This document shows positions 35,321 to 45,001 of a DNA stretch of 64,000 nt, one piece after another (the stretch's first letter is position 1; each line of letters starts with the position of its first letter). Location of the stretch: assembly GCA_965662345.1 (NCBI GenBank), contig CBFIHE010000012.1, forward strand, positions 1 to 64,000, given 5' to 3'. Source of the DNA: UBA6049 sp965662345 (GTDB lineage: Bacteria > Bacteroidota > Bacteroidia > Flavobacteriales_G > Salibacteraceae). The notes beneath the pieces are model-generated. The model saw nothing but the letters and a program-made list of their open reading frames with translations, searched no databases and was not told the DNA's origin. Made by a program: the position numbers and the translations under genes.

Positions 35321-35887
35321 ATGTTAACGCGAACTTCAGCTCAAAGATGGCAAATAGGTTTGTCTCTCGGTTTGGTTTTTATTCTCATTTTAGGCACCAA
35401 CCGTTTAGACCAAAAGCATTTTGAATCTATTCAACAAAATATCAATTCTATTTACGAAGATCGTTTGGTAGCGAAAGCATATCTCTACGAAATATCTGAA
35501 AACATACACCACATAGAAAAGCTAGACAGCGCTGCGCTATTGGCTTTTAATTTTAACCATGTAGATTCTTTAATAACTGATTTTGGTGGTACAAAGCTTA
35601 CCATTTCAGAGAATGAGGAGTTCAAAAGATTCCAACGCAATTACAGCAGGCTTAAAAACCTAGACCCCATGGATAGAGACGCCCTTGTCAAAAGAACGGA
35701 AGCCATTCTTGAGAATTTGAGATCGCTTAATGCCATACAGTTGAAGGAGGGAAGAAGGAAGCACCTTCAAGCAGAAGATTTGCTAAACAGAAACTCGTTT
35801 CTCTCTTATTTAGAATTGGGTATCCTTTTGTTGATTGCCCTTGGCATACAAGTACTTATATTCTATAGACCTAAAAAAGCACGCTAA
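35321..35887 (+). CDS. Four-helix-bundle membrane protein (chemoreceptor sensor-like), 188 residues
   Basis: Two membrane helices (about 10-28 and 163-183) flank an extracytoplasmic all-helical region of about 130 residues beginning FESIQQNINSIYEDRLVAKAYLYE. That opening resembles the 4HB_MCP sensor domain. Unlike chemoreceptors or kinases it stops right after the second helix, with no HAMP, kinase or signalling domain, so it may act through another membrane protein. A -7-like element (TAGATTCG, 35285-35292, one mismatch) precedes it. Ends overlap the convergent DUF3820 gene by four bases. Confidence 0.65.
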   Translation: MLTRTSAQRWQIGLSLGLVFILILGTNRLDQKHFESIQQNINSIYEDRLVAKAYLYEISENIHHIEKLDSAALLAFNFNHVDSLITDFGGTKLTISENEEFKRFQRNYSRLKNLDPMDRDALVKRTEAILENLRSLNAIQLKEGRRKHLQAEDLLNRNSFLSYLELGILLLIALGIQVLIFYRPKKAR

Positions 35888-36108
35888 GTGACAAACTGCT
35901 TTTTAAGTATTGTGATAACATCTTGCAGGCCATTCAATTTAATCTCGTAAACCGTAGCCAACTGCTCGCCCAGTTTACCTTTAGGGAATCCGCCTTTGCG
36001 CAAAAACCACTCTAAGTAAGCAACAGGCAAATCACACAACAAGGAGCCTTTGTATTTTCCGAAAGGCATTTTTACCGTTACTATATCCTTTAGAATCTCT
36101 TTGTTCAT
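35884..36108 (-). CDS. DUF3820 family small protein
   Basis: A 74-residue protein with the family motif MPFGKYKGSLLCDLPVAYLEW followed by FLRKGGFPKGKLGE. DUF3820 proteins are short and single-domain and have no firm function. It is translated from an ATG that overlaps the stop of the MATE transporter by four bases (ATGA), so the two are a small operon. Confidence 0.88.
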   Translation of the reverse strand: MNKEILKDIVTVKMPFGKYKGSLLCDLPVAYLEWFLRKGGFPKGKLGEQLATVYEIKLNGLQDVITILKKQFVT

Positions 36109-37466
36109 TGGCGCTGAAATTCTGGTTTCTTGGCCAACTCTTTTACGCGGTAACTAAAACGCCAACCCAGTAATACTGCAGATAGCGTAAGCCCAAAGGC
36201 TAACCCGTACCAAATACCTTCTGGCCCCAAGTTAAAGGAAAACCCAAGCACATAAGAAGCAGGCAATGCAAACGCCCAGTAGGCGAAAAACGTGATCCAG
36301 GTTGGAATACGAACATCTGTAAGCCCACGTAAAGCAGCTAAACCCACCGCTTGTATGCCATCACTAAGTTGGAACATAACGGCAATAACAAGTAACGAAG
36401 ATGCGATGGATACCACTTCTGGTTCATCAATATAAAGTGTGGGTAATACGTCTTTCCCTACCAAGAAAACCACACCAGAGAAAACCATGAATAAGCCCAC
36501 TAACACGTACGAAACCCAAGCCGACTGCTTTAAGTTAGCTATGTCTTTTCTACCTAGTTGATTTCCTACCCTTACGGTAGCAGCTGCCGCTAATCCGCTT
36601 GCTACCATGTAACTGATACTTGCCAAGCTAATGGCAATATTGTGCGCTGCTTGTGCCTCTGGTGAGATCCACCCACTCATTAAGGCCGCAAAGGCAAAGG
36701 CCCCTACTTCAAAAATCATTTGTAAACCCGTAGGCACACCAACTTGTACTAATCTGTTGGCTACAATTCGGTTTCTCGTTCGCTGCCAAATACCAGTCCA
36801 ATATTGCTTAAACAGTTCTTGAGTAGCTATCAATATCAACATAGCCAATAACATGATTAATCGTGCGAGTAACGTAGCCCATCCGGCACCGTTGAGGCCA
36901 AGGGCGGGGAAACCAAACTTTCCGTAAATAAGAACATAATTTAACGCAATGTTTAACAGGTTACCTAATACGGTAATTACCATTGCTGGTTTGGTGCTTG
37001 AGAGTCCCTCGGCAAATTGGCGAAGCGCAAAGAACAACAACATCGGCACCATGCCCGCATCTAACAGTAGTAAGTATTCAAATGCAGCATCAGCTACTGC
37101 TGGGTCTTGCCCCATGTAGTTCAGCGTGAATGCAACACCTCCTAGCAAGACACTAAGAATCAAAGCAAGAATAAAGCTCATGAATAAGCCATTCTGTAGC
37201 ACATCGGCTATACCCTCATGGTCTTTTTCACCATCAGCATTCGCTACCAGTGGGCTAATGGCATAATTGGCTCCAATACCAAAAATCATAAGTACCACAA
37301 AAATGCTATTTGCCAGGGTGGCTGCGGCAAGCGGTATGGTTCCAAGCTGACCCACCATAATGGAGTCTGCTTGACCCACCATTACCTGCCCAAATTGACT
37401 CAGCATAACAGGGTATGCCAACTTCCAGGTTTTAATGTAATGCCAACGTGTTTTTAAACTTTTCAA
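36105..37466 (-). CDS. MATE family efflux transporter
   Basis: A 453-residue protein with about twelve membrane helices in two MatE repeats (WKLAYPVMLSQFGQVMVGQADSIMVG starts repeat one; RLVQVGVPTGLQMIFEVGAF starts repeat two). This is the NorM-like layout of Na+ or H+ coupled exporters of cationic compounds. The substrate cannot be told from sequence. It is divergent from the vWA gene, with 74 bp between the starts. Confidence 0.92.
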   Translation of the reverse strand: MKSLKTRWHYIKTWKLAYPVMLSQFGQVMVGQADSIMVGQLGTIPLAAATLANSIFVVLMIFGIGANYAISPLVANADGEKDHEGIADVLQNGLFMSFILALILSVLLGGVAFTLNYMGQDPAVADAAFEYLLLLDAGMVPMLLFFALRQFAEGLSSTKPAMVITVLGNLLNIALNYVLIYGKFGFPALGLNGAGWATLLARLIMLLAMLILIATQELFKQYWTGIWQRTRNRIVANRLVQVGVPTGLQMIFEVGAFAFAALMSGWISPEAQAAHNIAISLASISYMVASGLAAAATVRVGNQLGRKDIANLKQSAWVSYVLVGLFMVFSGVVFLVGKDVLPTLYIDEPEVVSIASSLLVIAVMFQLSDGIQAVGLAALRGLTDVRIPTWITFFAYWAFALPASYVLGFSFNLGPEGIWYGLAFGLTLSAVLLGWRFSYRVKELAKKPEFQRQ

Positions 37467-37540
37467 AACGGTGCGAAGGTAGTGCGCAAGTCTTGTTGCA
37501 TGATGTAAAACTTTTAGGTAGTGTAGGGGTTAACGTTAAG

Positions 37541-39172
37541 ATGAGTCCGCAGAAAGAGATAGAAGAAGAACTGGAGCGATTTATTGCCTTTGGCGGTATT
37601 TTAGACAGACCCACACGTGTATATTTTGCGCATTATCTGCGTAAAAAACTGGTTCCTCTATCGCCTGAACCTTCTGAGCTAAACACCAATTACGCACGTT
37701 ACTTTTCTCAATCATTGGATTCACTTTTTGGCAACGATACCCTAATTAAACTTTGCCAATCTAACGAGACCATGGGAGCGCAGATTTTACGCGATACCCT
37801 GTACTGGTTTAGAAAAACCTTTCAACGAATAGGCAAAGAGCATCCCCATCAAGATGAGGCTCAAGAACTAGAAAGTTGGGGAGTAAGGCACCTGAGGCAA
37901 TTTGTGCGTAGCCATGGATACCTCGTTGGAAAAGTGGGTAGCTATTACACAAGGGAAGAGCTAGACCCTAGTTTTCATGCCAAACGTTTTAAAGAGCTCA
38001 TAAGAGGTAGGGAATTAGAGTCCATTTCTTCTGATGAACGCGCTGAAATAGAGCGCATTTACACAGACTTATTGGGCTCTTGGGACTCTAGGTTGCAAGC
38101 GAAAATACTGGAGTACCAGCTCTCGCAATTGCAAAAAGAACAAGAATCTTTCAAGTCTATGCTAGATGCAAAGGCAGAGGAGTTTGAAAAGCTCACCTCC
38201 ATTTTGAGTCCATTTACAGAATATGCTGGCAGGTATTGGGATATGAGCAGGCAACTGTGGAATGAAACATCATTTGACGTTCTCAAGAAGTACGATGCCC
38301 TACTGCAAGATGAGGAAAGCTTGCGCAAACTAGCCGATATTCTGGGTAAGATGCGAGCGGCTGAAATTGAAACAGAAGAAGAAACTTATGAAAAAGTTGT
38401 GGTTACGGGTAAATATGAGCCACAGCCACATTTAAAGAGTGAAATTACAGGTGTAACCGAAAGCAATAATTTAAATGCAATGCTGAGCTCAGAAATAGGG
38501 CTCTTAGGTCACCCAGCTACTGAAGACTTGTTTCTCAAAAAATTTGCAGATGAGCAACTAATGACTCATCAGTACAACGATAAAGAACTCGTTGAGAGCG
38601 AAGACATAATCAGCGAATCATACCAAACTGTAAAGAAGAAAGAAAAAGGTCCGTTTATAGTATGCGTAGATACAAGCGGAAGCATGGAGGGTGACCCAGA
38701 ACGCATAGCTAAGGTACTTTGCTTTGCCATCCTTAAAATGGCAGGAGAAGAAGAGCGAAAAGCCTATCTCATTAACTTTTCAACGGGTATCAAAACCATT
38801 GACCTTTACAACCTAAGCAAAAGCATAGATGCCGTTGCCAAGTTCTTACAAATGAGTTTTCAAGGAGGTACAGATATTAGTCTAGCATTGAATGAGTCTT
38901 TAGAACAACTAGAGCAAAATGACTATCAAGATGCAGATGTGCTCATCATTTCAGACTTTATCATGTACCGGATATCTGATGACTTGAGGCAGCGTATGAA
39001 GCACCAACAAGTAAATGCAGGTACTCAGTTCCACAGCTTGGTAATTACAGATCAGGCTAATGAAGAAGTAATAGATGCTTTTGACCACTGTTGGATGTAC
39101 AATCCTGATGAAAAAGGTATCGTAAAAAAGCTCTACAAAGATGTTAAAGGCATAGCCGATAGGCAGATTTAG
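37541..39172 (+). CDS. vWA domain protein (CoxE/ViaA-like)
   Basis: About 543 residues from the ATG at 37541, picked because the frame upstream runs into the MATE promoter region and gives no useful N terminus. The long helical N-terminal part includes a coiled coil (about 180-230). A von Willebrand A domain follows with the MIDAS motif CVDTSGSMEG (about residue 375), a Thr in GGTDISLALNES and an Asp in ISDFIMY. The layout resembles ViaA, which works with the MoxR-type ATPase RavA, but no ATPase is nearby. It ends in a four-base overlap with the convergent gene. Confidence 0.8.
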   Translation: MSPQKEIEEELERFIAFGGILDRPTRVYFAHYLRKKLVPLSPEPSELNTNYARYFSQSLDSLFGNDTLIKLCQSNETMGAQILRDTLYWFRKTFQRIGKEHPHQDEAQELESWGVRHLRQFVRSHGYLVGKVGSYYTREELDPSFHAKRFKELIRGRELESISSDERAEIERIYTDLLGSWDSRLQAKILEYQLSQLQKEQESFKSMLDAKAEEFEKLTSILSPFTEYAGRYWDMSRQLWNETSFDVLKKYDALLQDEESLRKLADILGKMRAAEIETEEETYEKVVVTGKYEPQPHLKSEITGVTESNNLNAMLSSEIGLLGHPATEDLFLKKFADEQLMTHQYNDKELVESEDIISESYQTVKKKEKGPFIVCVDTSGSMEGDPERIAKVLCFAILKMAGEEERKAYLINFSTGIKTIDLYNLSKSIDAVAKFLQMSFQGGTDISLALNESLEQLEQNDYQDADVLIISDFIMYRISDDLRQRMKHQQVNAGTQFHSLVITDQANEEVIDAFDHCWMYNPDEKGIVKKLYKDVKGIADRQI

Positions 39173-39807
39173 TTTAGCCCAAATGCCCTGAAGTACTCGT
39201 ACATACGAACAAATGATCTTTGCATTTCTTGAGGGGCCCCAAGTTTAGTTAATCTCTCTTCATAGGTTTGTGCCAAAGTCTGTAAATCTGGAGCGTCTAC
39301 AATATGAGCTACAGCAAGCCCTCTAAAACAACGCAACAGTTGATTGTTGGCAAATAATGATGGGTTTTCTGGCTCGTAATTAAGCGCCTTGTTTAGACCT
39401 TCTCTAGTAGATAGTTTCTCTAGTAGTGATAGACCTCCAGATTCAAAAAAATCTATCAACGCCTCGGTCAGTTCAGCGGTTTGTTCTGGGCTACCCGTTC
39501 GCAGCCGTTTATGTTTTAACTCAAGTTGCTTGCCTAAAGTAGTAATGGCAGAAAAGCTTTGGTACCTGTTGTTTAACCCCTGCTTACCTATAGCACCCAT
39601 AAGCTCTTCAACTAGCCGATGCCTGCTGCCCAGACTCACTTCTAAAATAACCTCATCTTCATATACAGATGGAGAAAATACAACTGCGTTAAAGCCATTT
39701 GCATGCTGCTTAATGTACTGTTGCCCACTTGCCATCCACTCGTAGCCCTCTTCTTTAAACACTGGGGTAAGCGTATCTAAGAACTCTGTCAAACTAAACT
39801 CAAACAT
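39169..39807 (-). CDS. Hypothetical protein, 212 residues
   Basis: A cytoplasmic protein without membrane segments or signal. The N-terminal part is beta-rich (YEWMASGQQYIKQHANGFNA, then EDEVILEVSLGSRHRLVEELM), the rest helical. No family recognised. Its start overlaps the SlyD-like gene by eight bases, so it is probably translated from the same transcript, and its stop overlaps the convergent vWA gene by four bases. Confidence 0.6.
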   Translation of the reverse strand: MFEFSLTEFLDTLTPVFKEEGYEWMASGQQYIKQHANGFNAVVFSPSVYEDEVILEVSLGSRHRLVEELMGAIGKQGLNNRYQSFSAITTLGKQLELKHKRLRTGSPEQTAELTEALIDFFESGGLSLLEKLSTREGLNKALNYEPENPSLFANNQLLRCFRGLAVAHIVDAPDLQTLAQTYEERLTKLGAPQEMQRSFVRMYEYFRAFGLN

Positions 39808-40336
39808 TAGGAGGCTGCTTTAATGTACTATGACTACGGTAACCGTTTGGCTCTATGTACCTGTTGTTCTCCAACTCATCTGTTCGAGCCTCACGAATAA
39901 ATAGTATTCTTCCCTCAAAATGAAGGTCTTTACCAGCCATTACGTGGTTGGTGTTCACTACTAGGTAATTATCGCCAAGCTGAATTATTTCGCCTGCCAC
40001 TTGCTTTTTATCTGTAGTTGTAAGTGTAATGAAGTCGCCTTCTTCAAACGCATCCATTGGAAACCGGTCATTTTCATCTATATCATCAGTAAAAAGTTGA
40101 ACCTTTTTTTCTGCATCAGCCTCTCCGTAGGCATCTTTGGCTTTTAGGGTGAATTCAAATGGAGCTCCGTCTGGCAGACCTTCTAACTCGCGTTCAAAGG
40201 CTGGTAACATAACACCAGCCCCAAACATAAATTTGAAAGGCCAATGCTCATCCATAACCTCTAAAACGGGTCCGTTAGGGTCACCTTCGCGTAGCACATA
40301 CTTCAATTCGATAATTCGTTTGGCTTGTACTTCCAT
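39800..40336 (-). CDS. SlyD-like FKBP-type peptidyl-prolyl isomerase
   Basis: About 178 residues from the ATG at 40336 (an ATG at 40345 is also possible). It has the split FKBP plus insert-in-flap layout of SlyD: IIELKYVLREGDPNGPVLE, PFKFMFGAGVMLPAFERELE, and the insert ending in NHVMAGKDLHFEGRILFIREA, which is close to the NHPLAGKTLHF motif of SlyD. There is no His-rich metal tail. It probably assists protein folding in the cytoplasm. The eight-base overlap with the next gene suggests they form an operon. Confidence 0.9.
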   Translation of the reverse strand: MEVQAKRIIELKYVLREGDPNGPVLEVMDEHWPFKFMFGAGVMLPAFERELEGLPDGAPFEFTLKAKDAYGEADAEKKVQLFTDDIDENDRFPMDAFEEGDFITLTTTDKKQVAGEIIQLGDNYLVVNTNHVMAGKDLHFEGRILFIREARTDELENNRYIEPNGYRSHSTLKQPPNV

Positions 40337-40417
40337 GAAAACCAAACACTTTGGAAGTCTTCTTTGTTCGAGATTATAATCAGTGTGTTTTACGCTTAGT
40401 TGGAGGGCGTTTTTGGC

Positions 40418-40425
40418 TACATTTG
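40418..40425 (+). promoter_or_regulatory. -7 element that fixes the aminotransferase start
   Basis: TACATTTG matches TAnnTTTG. Transcription would begin near 40430, which excludes the upstream ATG at 40351 and supports the GTG at 40453. Confidence 0.6.
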
Positions 40426-40452
40426 TCGCCCCGATGTTTAAAGCAATTGCGC

Positions 40453-41607
40453 GTGGAATATCCTAATGCTCTAAGCTCCAAGTTACCCAAAGTAGGTACA
40501 ACCATCTTTACTGTTATGAGTCAAATGGCACGAGAATTCGATGCCATCAACTTGTCTCAGGGCTTCCCTGATTTTCCCGTATCCGAAAAACTTATTGAGC
40601 TAACGCACCAAGCTATGCGAAATGGGTATAATCAATATCCACCTATGCAAGGCTATATGCCTTTGCGAGAAGCGGTAGCGGCTAAAACAGAAAGCCTGTA
40701 TGGAGCACAATACAATCCAGATACTGAGATAACTATAACTGCGGGTGCTACTCAGGCCATTTTCACAGCTATTCAGTCTTTAATTAGAGAAGAAGATGAG
40801 GTGATTATTTTCACCCCAGCCTACGATTGCTATGCTCCTGCTGTTGAATTGGTAGGTGGAAAAACCATTTACGTTCCCCTGCAAGCTCCTGATTTTAAAA
40901 TAGATTGGGATGAAGTGAAAAAGTTGGTGACGCGCAGAACACGCATGATCCTTATTAACACACCACACAACCCAACAGGTACTATTTTCACCGCCAACGA
41001 CCTTATACAACTAGAGCGCATCACAACTGGTAATGATATTGTGGTGCTGAGCGATGAGGTTTACGAGCACATAGTTTTTGACGGAGAAGAACATCAGAGT
41101 GTTGCGAAATACCCAGGCCTGGCAGAACGTAGCTTTGTTGTAGGTTCTTTTGGTAAAACCTTCCATGCCACAGGTTGGAAAGTGGGTTATATAATGGCAC
41201 CTGAAAACTTGATGGCAGAATTTAGGAAAGTACATCAGTTTAATGTGTTTACGGTGAATCACCCAGTACAAGTGGCCTTGGCACAGTTCATAAAAGAACC
41301 TGATAACTATCTATCAGTATCAGCCATGTACCAAGAGAAGCGCAACTTCTTTTTAAATGCCATTAAGGGATCTAGGTTTACTTCTAAACCCTCTCAAGGC
41401 ACTTACTTCCAGTTACTTGGTTACGAAAAGCTGAGCGATGACAAGGATATTGATTTTGCGGCTTTGCTCACTAAAAAGTATAAGGTAGCCTCCATACCTG
41501 TTTCTGTTTTCTATCACAACCCTGTGTACAATCACGTACTCCGTTTCTGCTTTGCCAAAGAGAACGATACTTTGGAAAAAGCCGCAGAAATTCTGGTTAA
41601 ACTGTAG
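40453..41607 (+). CDS. Class I aminotransferase (methionine/kynurenine aminotransferase type)
   Basis: About 384 residues from GTG at 40453. The homologous N terminus (PNALSSKLPKVGTTIFTVMS) begins there, and the -7 element at 40418 lies inside the longer frame that starts at 40351. PLP motifs: TAGATQAIFTAI, INTPHNPTGTIF, LSDEVYEHIVF and the Schiff-base Lys in SFGKTFHATGWKVGY. INLSQGFPDFP near the start places it with YbdL/kynurenine aminotransferases, which transaminate methionine, glutamine and aromatic amino acids. It could feed 4-hydroxyphenylpyruvate to HPPD, but that is inference. Confidence 0.9.
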   Translation: MEYPNALSSKLPKVGTTIFTVMSQMAREFDAINLSQGFPDFPVSEKLIELTHQAMRNGYNQYPPMQGYMPLREAVAAKTESLYGAQYNPDTEITITAGATQAIFTAIQSLIREEDEVIIFTPAYDCYAPAVELVGGKTIYVPLQAPDFKIDWDEVKKLVTRRTRMILINTPHNPTGTIFTANDLIQLERITTGNDIVVLSDEVYEHIVFDGEEHQSVAKYPGLAERSFVVGSFGKTFHATGWKVGYIMAPENLMAEFRKVHQFNVFTVNHPVQVALAQFIKEPDNYLSVSAMYQEKRNFFLNAIKGSRFTSKPSQGTYFQLLGYEKLSDDKDIDFAALLTKKYKVASIPVSVFYHNPVYNHVLRFCFAKENDTLEKAAEILVKL

Positions 41608-41619
41608 TTTCGCGCTACT

Positions 41620-43419
41620 ATGTTTTCAGAAGCTCAAAAACGGTTTCAAGACACCTTGAAAGACTTTCTGGTATGGCGTAATAAGCACTTGAAAGACAAG
41701 CAGTTTGTTTATCTATTGAGTTTGCTCATTGGCCTTATCTCAGGGTTTGTTGCCGTAGTCATTAAAAATACCGTTCACCTGGTTGAGGTAATGCTCACTA
41801 CAGGTATTAGTGCAGCAGATGATTACTTGCTTTTTCTGTATCCTGTTGTTGGTGTTTTTATTACCGTTTTGGTAGTAAAGTTTATTCTTAGAACCCAAGT
41901 TGGGCATGGTATACCCAATGCGCTTTATGCTATTTCCAAAGGCAATGCCAATATGGATAAAAAGGGGATGTATTCCTCTATCATTAGTGCTGCCATAACC
42001 GTAGGTTTTGGAGGCTCTGTAGGTCTAGAGGGACCAACCGTTGCAACCACAACTGCTATGGGTTCTAATTTGGGAAAAACCCTTCAACTCAATTATAAAA
42101 CCAAAGTATTACTCATTGCCTGTGCGTCTTCAGCCGCATTGGCGGCACTTTTTAAGGCTCCAGTAGCAGCAATTGTTTTTGCCTTAGAAGTAATCATGAT
42201 TGATTTATCTGCCGTTTCGCTAGTTCCTATTTTATTGGCCACCATTTCAGCTACCTTAACTTCAAGGTTGTTATTCGGGGATGAAATTCTCTTTCACTTC
42301 GATTTAACCGATGCGTTTAACCCAGGACATACCTTTTTCTACGTGCTTCTGGGGATTACTGCGGGAGTAGTATCGGTCTATTTTACCCGAGTATATTTCT
42401 TCATTGCAAATGCCATGGAGAAGGTTAAATCTGTTTTTGTGCGTGCTCTAATTGGAGCTTCTTTATTAGGTGCCCTTATTTATGCTTTTCCTCCTTTATA
42501 CGGTGAAGGTTACTCCATTATAAACGCACTTATAACAGGGCATGAAGCCGATGTTATTGCAAAAATATTTTGGTTACCGCAGAGCGATAACTTTTTTATT
42601 GTTGTTACTGCCTTAGCTGCACTCATTTTACTGAAAACGGTGGCCACGGTTCTCACGCTTAAGAGTGGTGGCGTTGGGGGCATCTTTGCTCCTTCGCTAT
42701 TCCTAGGTACGCTTACAGGCTATGCTTTTTCTAGATTGGTAAAAGGGCTGGGACTGGCAGAACTATCAACCTCAAACTTTACTTTGGTAGCTATGGGTGG
42801 GTTAATGGCAGGTGTTCTGCATGCACCGCTCACCGGTATCTTCTTAATTGCTGAAATTACAGGCGGATATGACTTATTCCTGCCTTTAATGATCACTAGT
42901 TCCATTGCATTTATCACAGTGAAGTACGCTACTCCACACTCTGTTTATACCAGACAGCTTGCCAGAAGAGGTGAGTTAATTACTCACCACAAAGACAGAG
43001 CCGTACTCACGCTAATGAATCTTAAAAGTGAAATTGAAACCAACTTTTTACCCATACAACCCTATAATAACCTTGGCGACTTAGTGCAGATTGTTGCCAA
43101 ATCTCAACGGAATCTTTTTCCTGTGGTTGACGAGAAAAATCGCTTTCTAGGTGTAGTTGGATTGAATGATATACGTGAGGTAATGTTTTTGCCAGAGAAG
43201 TATGAAGAGTTAAAAGTGCATGAACTGATGACCTCTGCTCCTGAGTTTATTTATGAATCTGACAATATGGAGGTGGTGATGCAAAAATTTGATGCAAGCG
43301 GTGCCTGGAATCTACCTGTTTTAGATGCAGAAGGAATGTACAAGGGCTTTGTATCCAAGTCGAAATTATTTAGCGCCTACCGCACCAGACTTAAAGATTT
43401 TTATGACGATGCAGATTAA
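41620..43419 (+). CDS. ClC family chloride channel/transporter with CBS domains
   Basis: A 599-residue membrane protein of ClC type. Selectivity-filter motifs are present: GGSVGLEGPTV (GxEGP, about residue 130), GGVGGIFAPSLF (GxFxP, about 350), and the earlier GHGIPNAL. A C-terminal pair of CBS domains (about 475-595, LFPVVDEKNRFLGVVGLNDI and WNLPVLDAEGMYKGFV) probably regulates it by nucleotides. It moves Cl- across the inner membrane, as a channel or Cl-/H+ exchanger. It starts 12 bp after the aminotransferase, so they may share a transcript. Confidence 0.94.
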   Translation: MFSEAQKRFQDTLKDFLVWRNKHLKDKQFVYLLSLLIGLISGFVAVVIKNTVHLVEVMLTTGISAADDYLLFLYPVVGVFITVLVVKFILRTQVGHGIPNALYAISKGNANMDKKGMYSSIISAAITVGFGGSVGLEGPTVATTTAMGSNLGKTLQLNYKTKVLLIACASSAALAALFKAPVAAIVFALEVIMIDLSAVSLVPILLATISATLTSRLLFGDEILFHFDLTDAFNPGHTFFYVLLGITAGVVSVYFTRVYFFIANAMEKVKSVFVRALIGASLLGALIYAFPPLYGEGYSIINALITGHEADVIAKIFWLPQSDNFFIVVTALAALILLKTVATVLTLKSGGVGGIFAPSLFLGTLTGYAFSRLVKGLGLAELSTSNFTLVAMGGLMAGVLHAPLTGIFLIAEITGGYDLFLPLMITSSIAFITVKYATPHSVYTRQLARRGELITHHKDRAVLTLMNLKSEIETNFLPIQPYNNLGDLVQIVAKSQRNLFPVVDEKNRFLGVVGLNDIREVMFLPEKYEELKVHELMTSAPEFIYESDNMEVVMQKFDASGAWNLPVLDAEGMYKGFVSKSKLFSAYRTRLKDFYDDAD

Positions 43420-43487
43420 TTATCTACACAGGGCGTTTAGCAAAATGTAGGTATTGCTATCTTCGAAGTGTAATCTTTCTTACCGAT

Positions 43488-44249
43488 ATGATTGTTCTGC
43501 AAATACTTGGTTACCTTGTTCTTGGAGTGGTATTTCTCATTGCGTTGCTCTACATTATTGAGCCTAGTTTGCTTGCTATTCCATTCTCTTTCTTCTTGTC
43601 GCTTTTTTTCAAGAACAAACCCATAGTAGATGTAGATAAACACTTTCCTGAGCATGACTTATTGCTAAACCAATGGGAAGATATTAGAGATGAGCTGCTG
43701 CAGATTTTAAAGCATCAAGAAAACATTCCTAAATTTCATGAAATAGACAGCATTCAGAAGTACATATCTGCTAAAGATGATGTGCCATGGCGAACTTTTA
43801 TCTTTAAAGCCTATGATAATTGGATGGATGCCAATTGCGAACAAGCTCCAAAAACGGCTTCTATACTCAAGCAAATTCCAGGTGTAACAACCGCCATGTT
43901 TTCAATTTTGGGGCCCAATAAACACATTCCGCCTCACAGGGGGTTTTACAAGGGAGTTTGGAGGTATCACTTGGGGTTGGTTATTCCTGAAGAAGGCGAA
44001 TGTTACATTTTGAATGGTGGCGAAAAGTACAGCTGGAAACCAGGTGAAGATGTACTGTTTGACGACACCTTCAATCACCAAGTTTGGAATAAAACCAATG
44101 AGACGCGCGTTGTGCTATTCTGCGATGTGTACCGAGAAGATTTGCCAAATTGGTTTAAACCCATAAATCGCTGGGTCTTCAAAAAGCGTGTAGAATCTAA
44201 CCGCCTAAAAACTGCCGTGAAAAAAGCAGAGGTACCGAGAGATATTTAA
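43488..44249 (+). CDS. Aspartyl/asparaginyl beta-hydroxylase domain protein (LpxO-like)
   Basis: A 253-residue protein with an N-terminal membrane helix (about 3-25, LGYLVLGVVFLIALLYII) and then the Asp/Asn hydroxylase domain. Iron and 2-oxoglutarate motifs: HIPPHRGFYKGVWRYHLGL with the first His and Arg, and FDDTFNHQVWNKTNETRVVLF with the second His and Arg. LpxO, of similar size, hydroxylates lipid A acyl chains at the inner membrane, which is one possibility. It is a 2-oxoglutarate, Fe(II) and O2-dependent enzyme. It ends four bases into the YwqK-TonB tail gene. Confidence 0.85.
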   Translation: MIVLQILGYLVLGVVFLIALLYIIEPSLLAIPFSFFLSLFFKNKPIVDVDKHFPEHDLLLNQWEDIRDELLQILKHQENIPKFHEIDSIQKYISAKDDVPWRTFIFKAYDNWMDANCEQAPKTASILKQIPGVTTAMFSILGPNKHIPPHRGFYKGVWRYHLGLVIPEEGECYILNGGEKYSWKPGEDVLFDDTFNHQVWNKTNETRVVLFCDVYREDLPNWFKPINRWVFKKRVESNRLKTAVKKAEVPRDI

Positions 44250-45001
44250 AGTAGCACTTCCAACAAGTAAAACGAGGTAACAGGAAGTCCGTTTACAAAA
44301 GCCGGACTGAATAAAGGATTGATTGCAAACAGTCTTTTCAATGCGGCTGAAGCCCCTTTTTTATCTATAATGGGAGTTTCTGCGCTTGTGACATTGCCCA
44401 GTTCGTCTACACGCACGAGCACATAAACCAACATCTTCTCACTTCCATCCCATTGGGGATAAAAATAAATGAGGTTCAAATCCAGAAACCCTCTAAGCTC
44501 ACCTGGGTAAACCGCTGTTCCATGGTGCATGTTCGCAGTGTAAACCTCTTCCGCGTAGGCATTTTTGCTCCACGGTAGGGTATCTATGCTCTGGATTAAC
44601 CCTGGTAATAACTCATAGCCAAGTTCAAGTGGTAAAAACCTGTCTAATAACAGGTCATTGCGATTATTTCGATGTATATAGTATTCATTATCAGCTGTAT
44701 CGCAAAGCGGATGGTACTCCGCAATACGTTTTGTAGGTGTAACTCGTGCTCCTATTCTTCCGTGTAAACCAGGATACTCGGCAAGCAGCTCGTTGTAGAC
44801 ATCATATTTGCGAATTCGCTCAGATTTGCATCCGGCTTTCCATGTTGTAATCGTTTCTATCCGCTCTCCGTAATTCCTTTTTTTACCCTCAACTTTAATG
44901 ATCTCTCCCGTTTCCTTGTTCACATTCATCCATTTTCTTGCTTTTCCCCCCCTCGTTAAAGTCTGTATAAGCCGCAAGCTCACTTTCATTTCTTGTTTCA
45001 C
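44246..45001 (-). CDS. C-terminal part of a frameshifted YwqK-TonB protein
   Basis: This frame, starting at a GTG at 45001, encodes a region matching the end of the neighbouring paralogue at 45879. Its C terminus (LVYVLVRVDELGNVTSAETP then FSPAFVNGLPVTSFYLLE) aligns with the TonB C-terminal domain of that paralogue. The first 17 residues (to the G tract) are an out-of-frame copy of the preceding gene. It is most likely not an independent gene but the 3' half of a gene broken at the G7 tract (44946-44952). Confidence 0.75.
   Translation of the reverse strand: MKQEMKVSLRLIQTLTRGGKARKWMNVNKETGEIIKVEGKKRNYGERIETITTWKAGCKSERIRKYDVYNELLAEYPGLHGRIGARVTPTKRIAEYHPLCDTADNEYYIHRNNRNDLLLDRFLPLELGYELLPGLIQSIDTLPWSKNAYAEEVYTANMHHGTAVYPGELRGFLDLNLIYFYPQWDGSEKMLVYVLVRVDELGNVTSAETPIIDKKGASAALKRLFAINPLFSPAFVNGLPVTSFYLLEVLL

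Noticed and set aside
40351..40452. Upstream ATG for the aminotransferase
   Set aside because: The region holds the -7 element and the N-terminal extension is unlike the family; GTG at 40453 fits.
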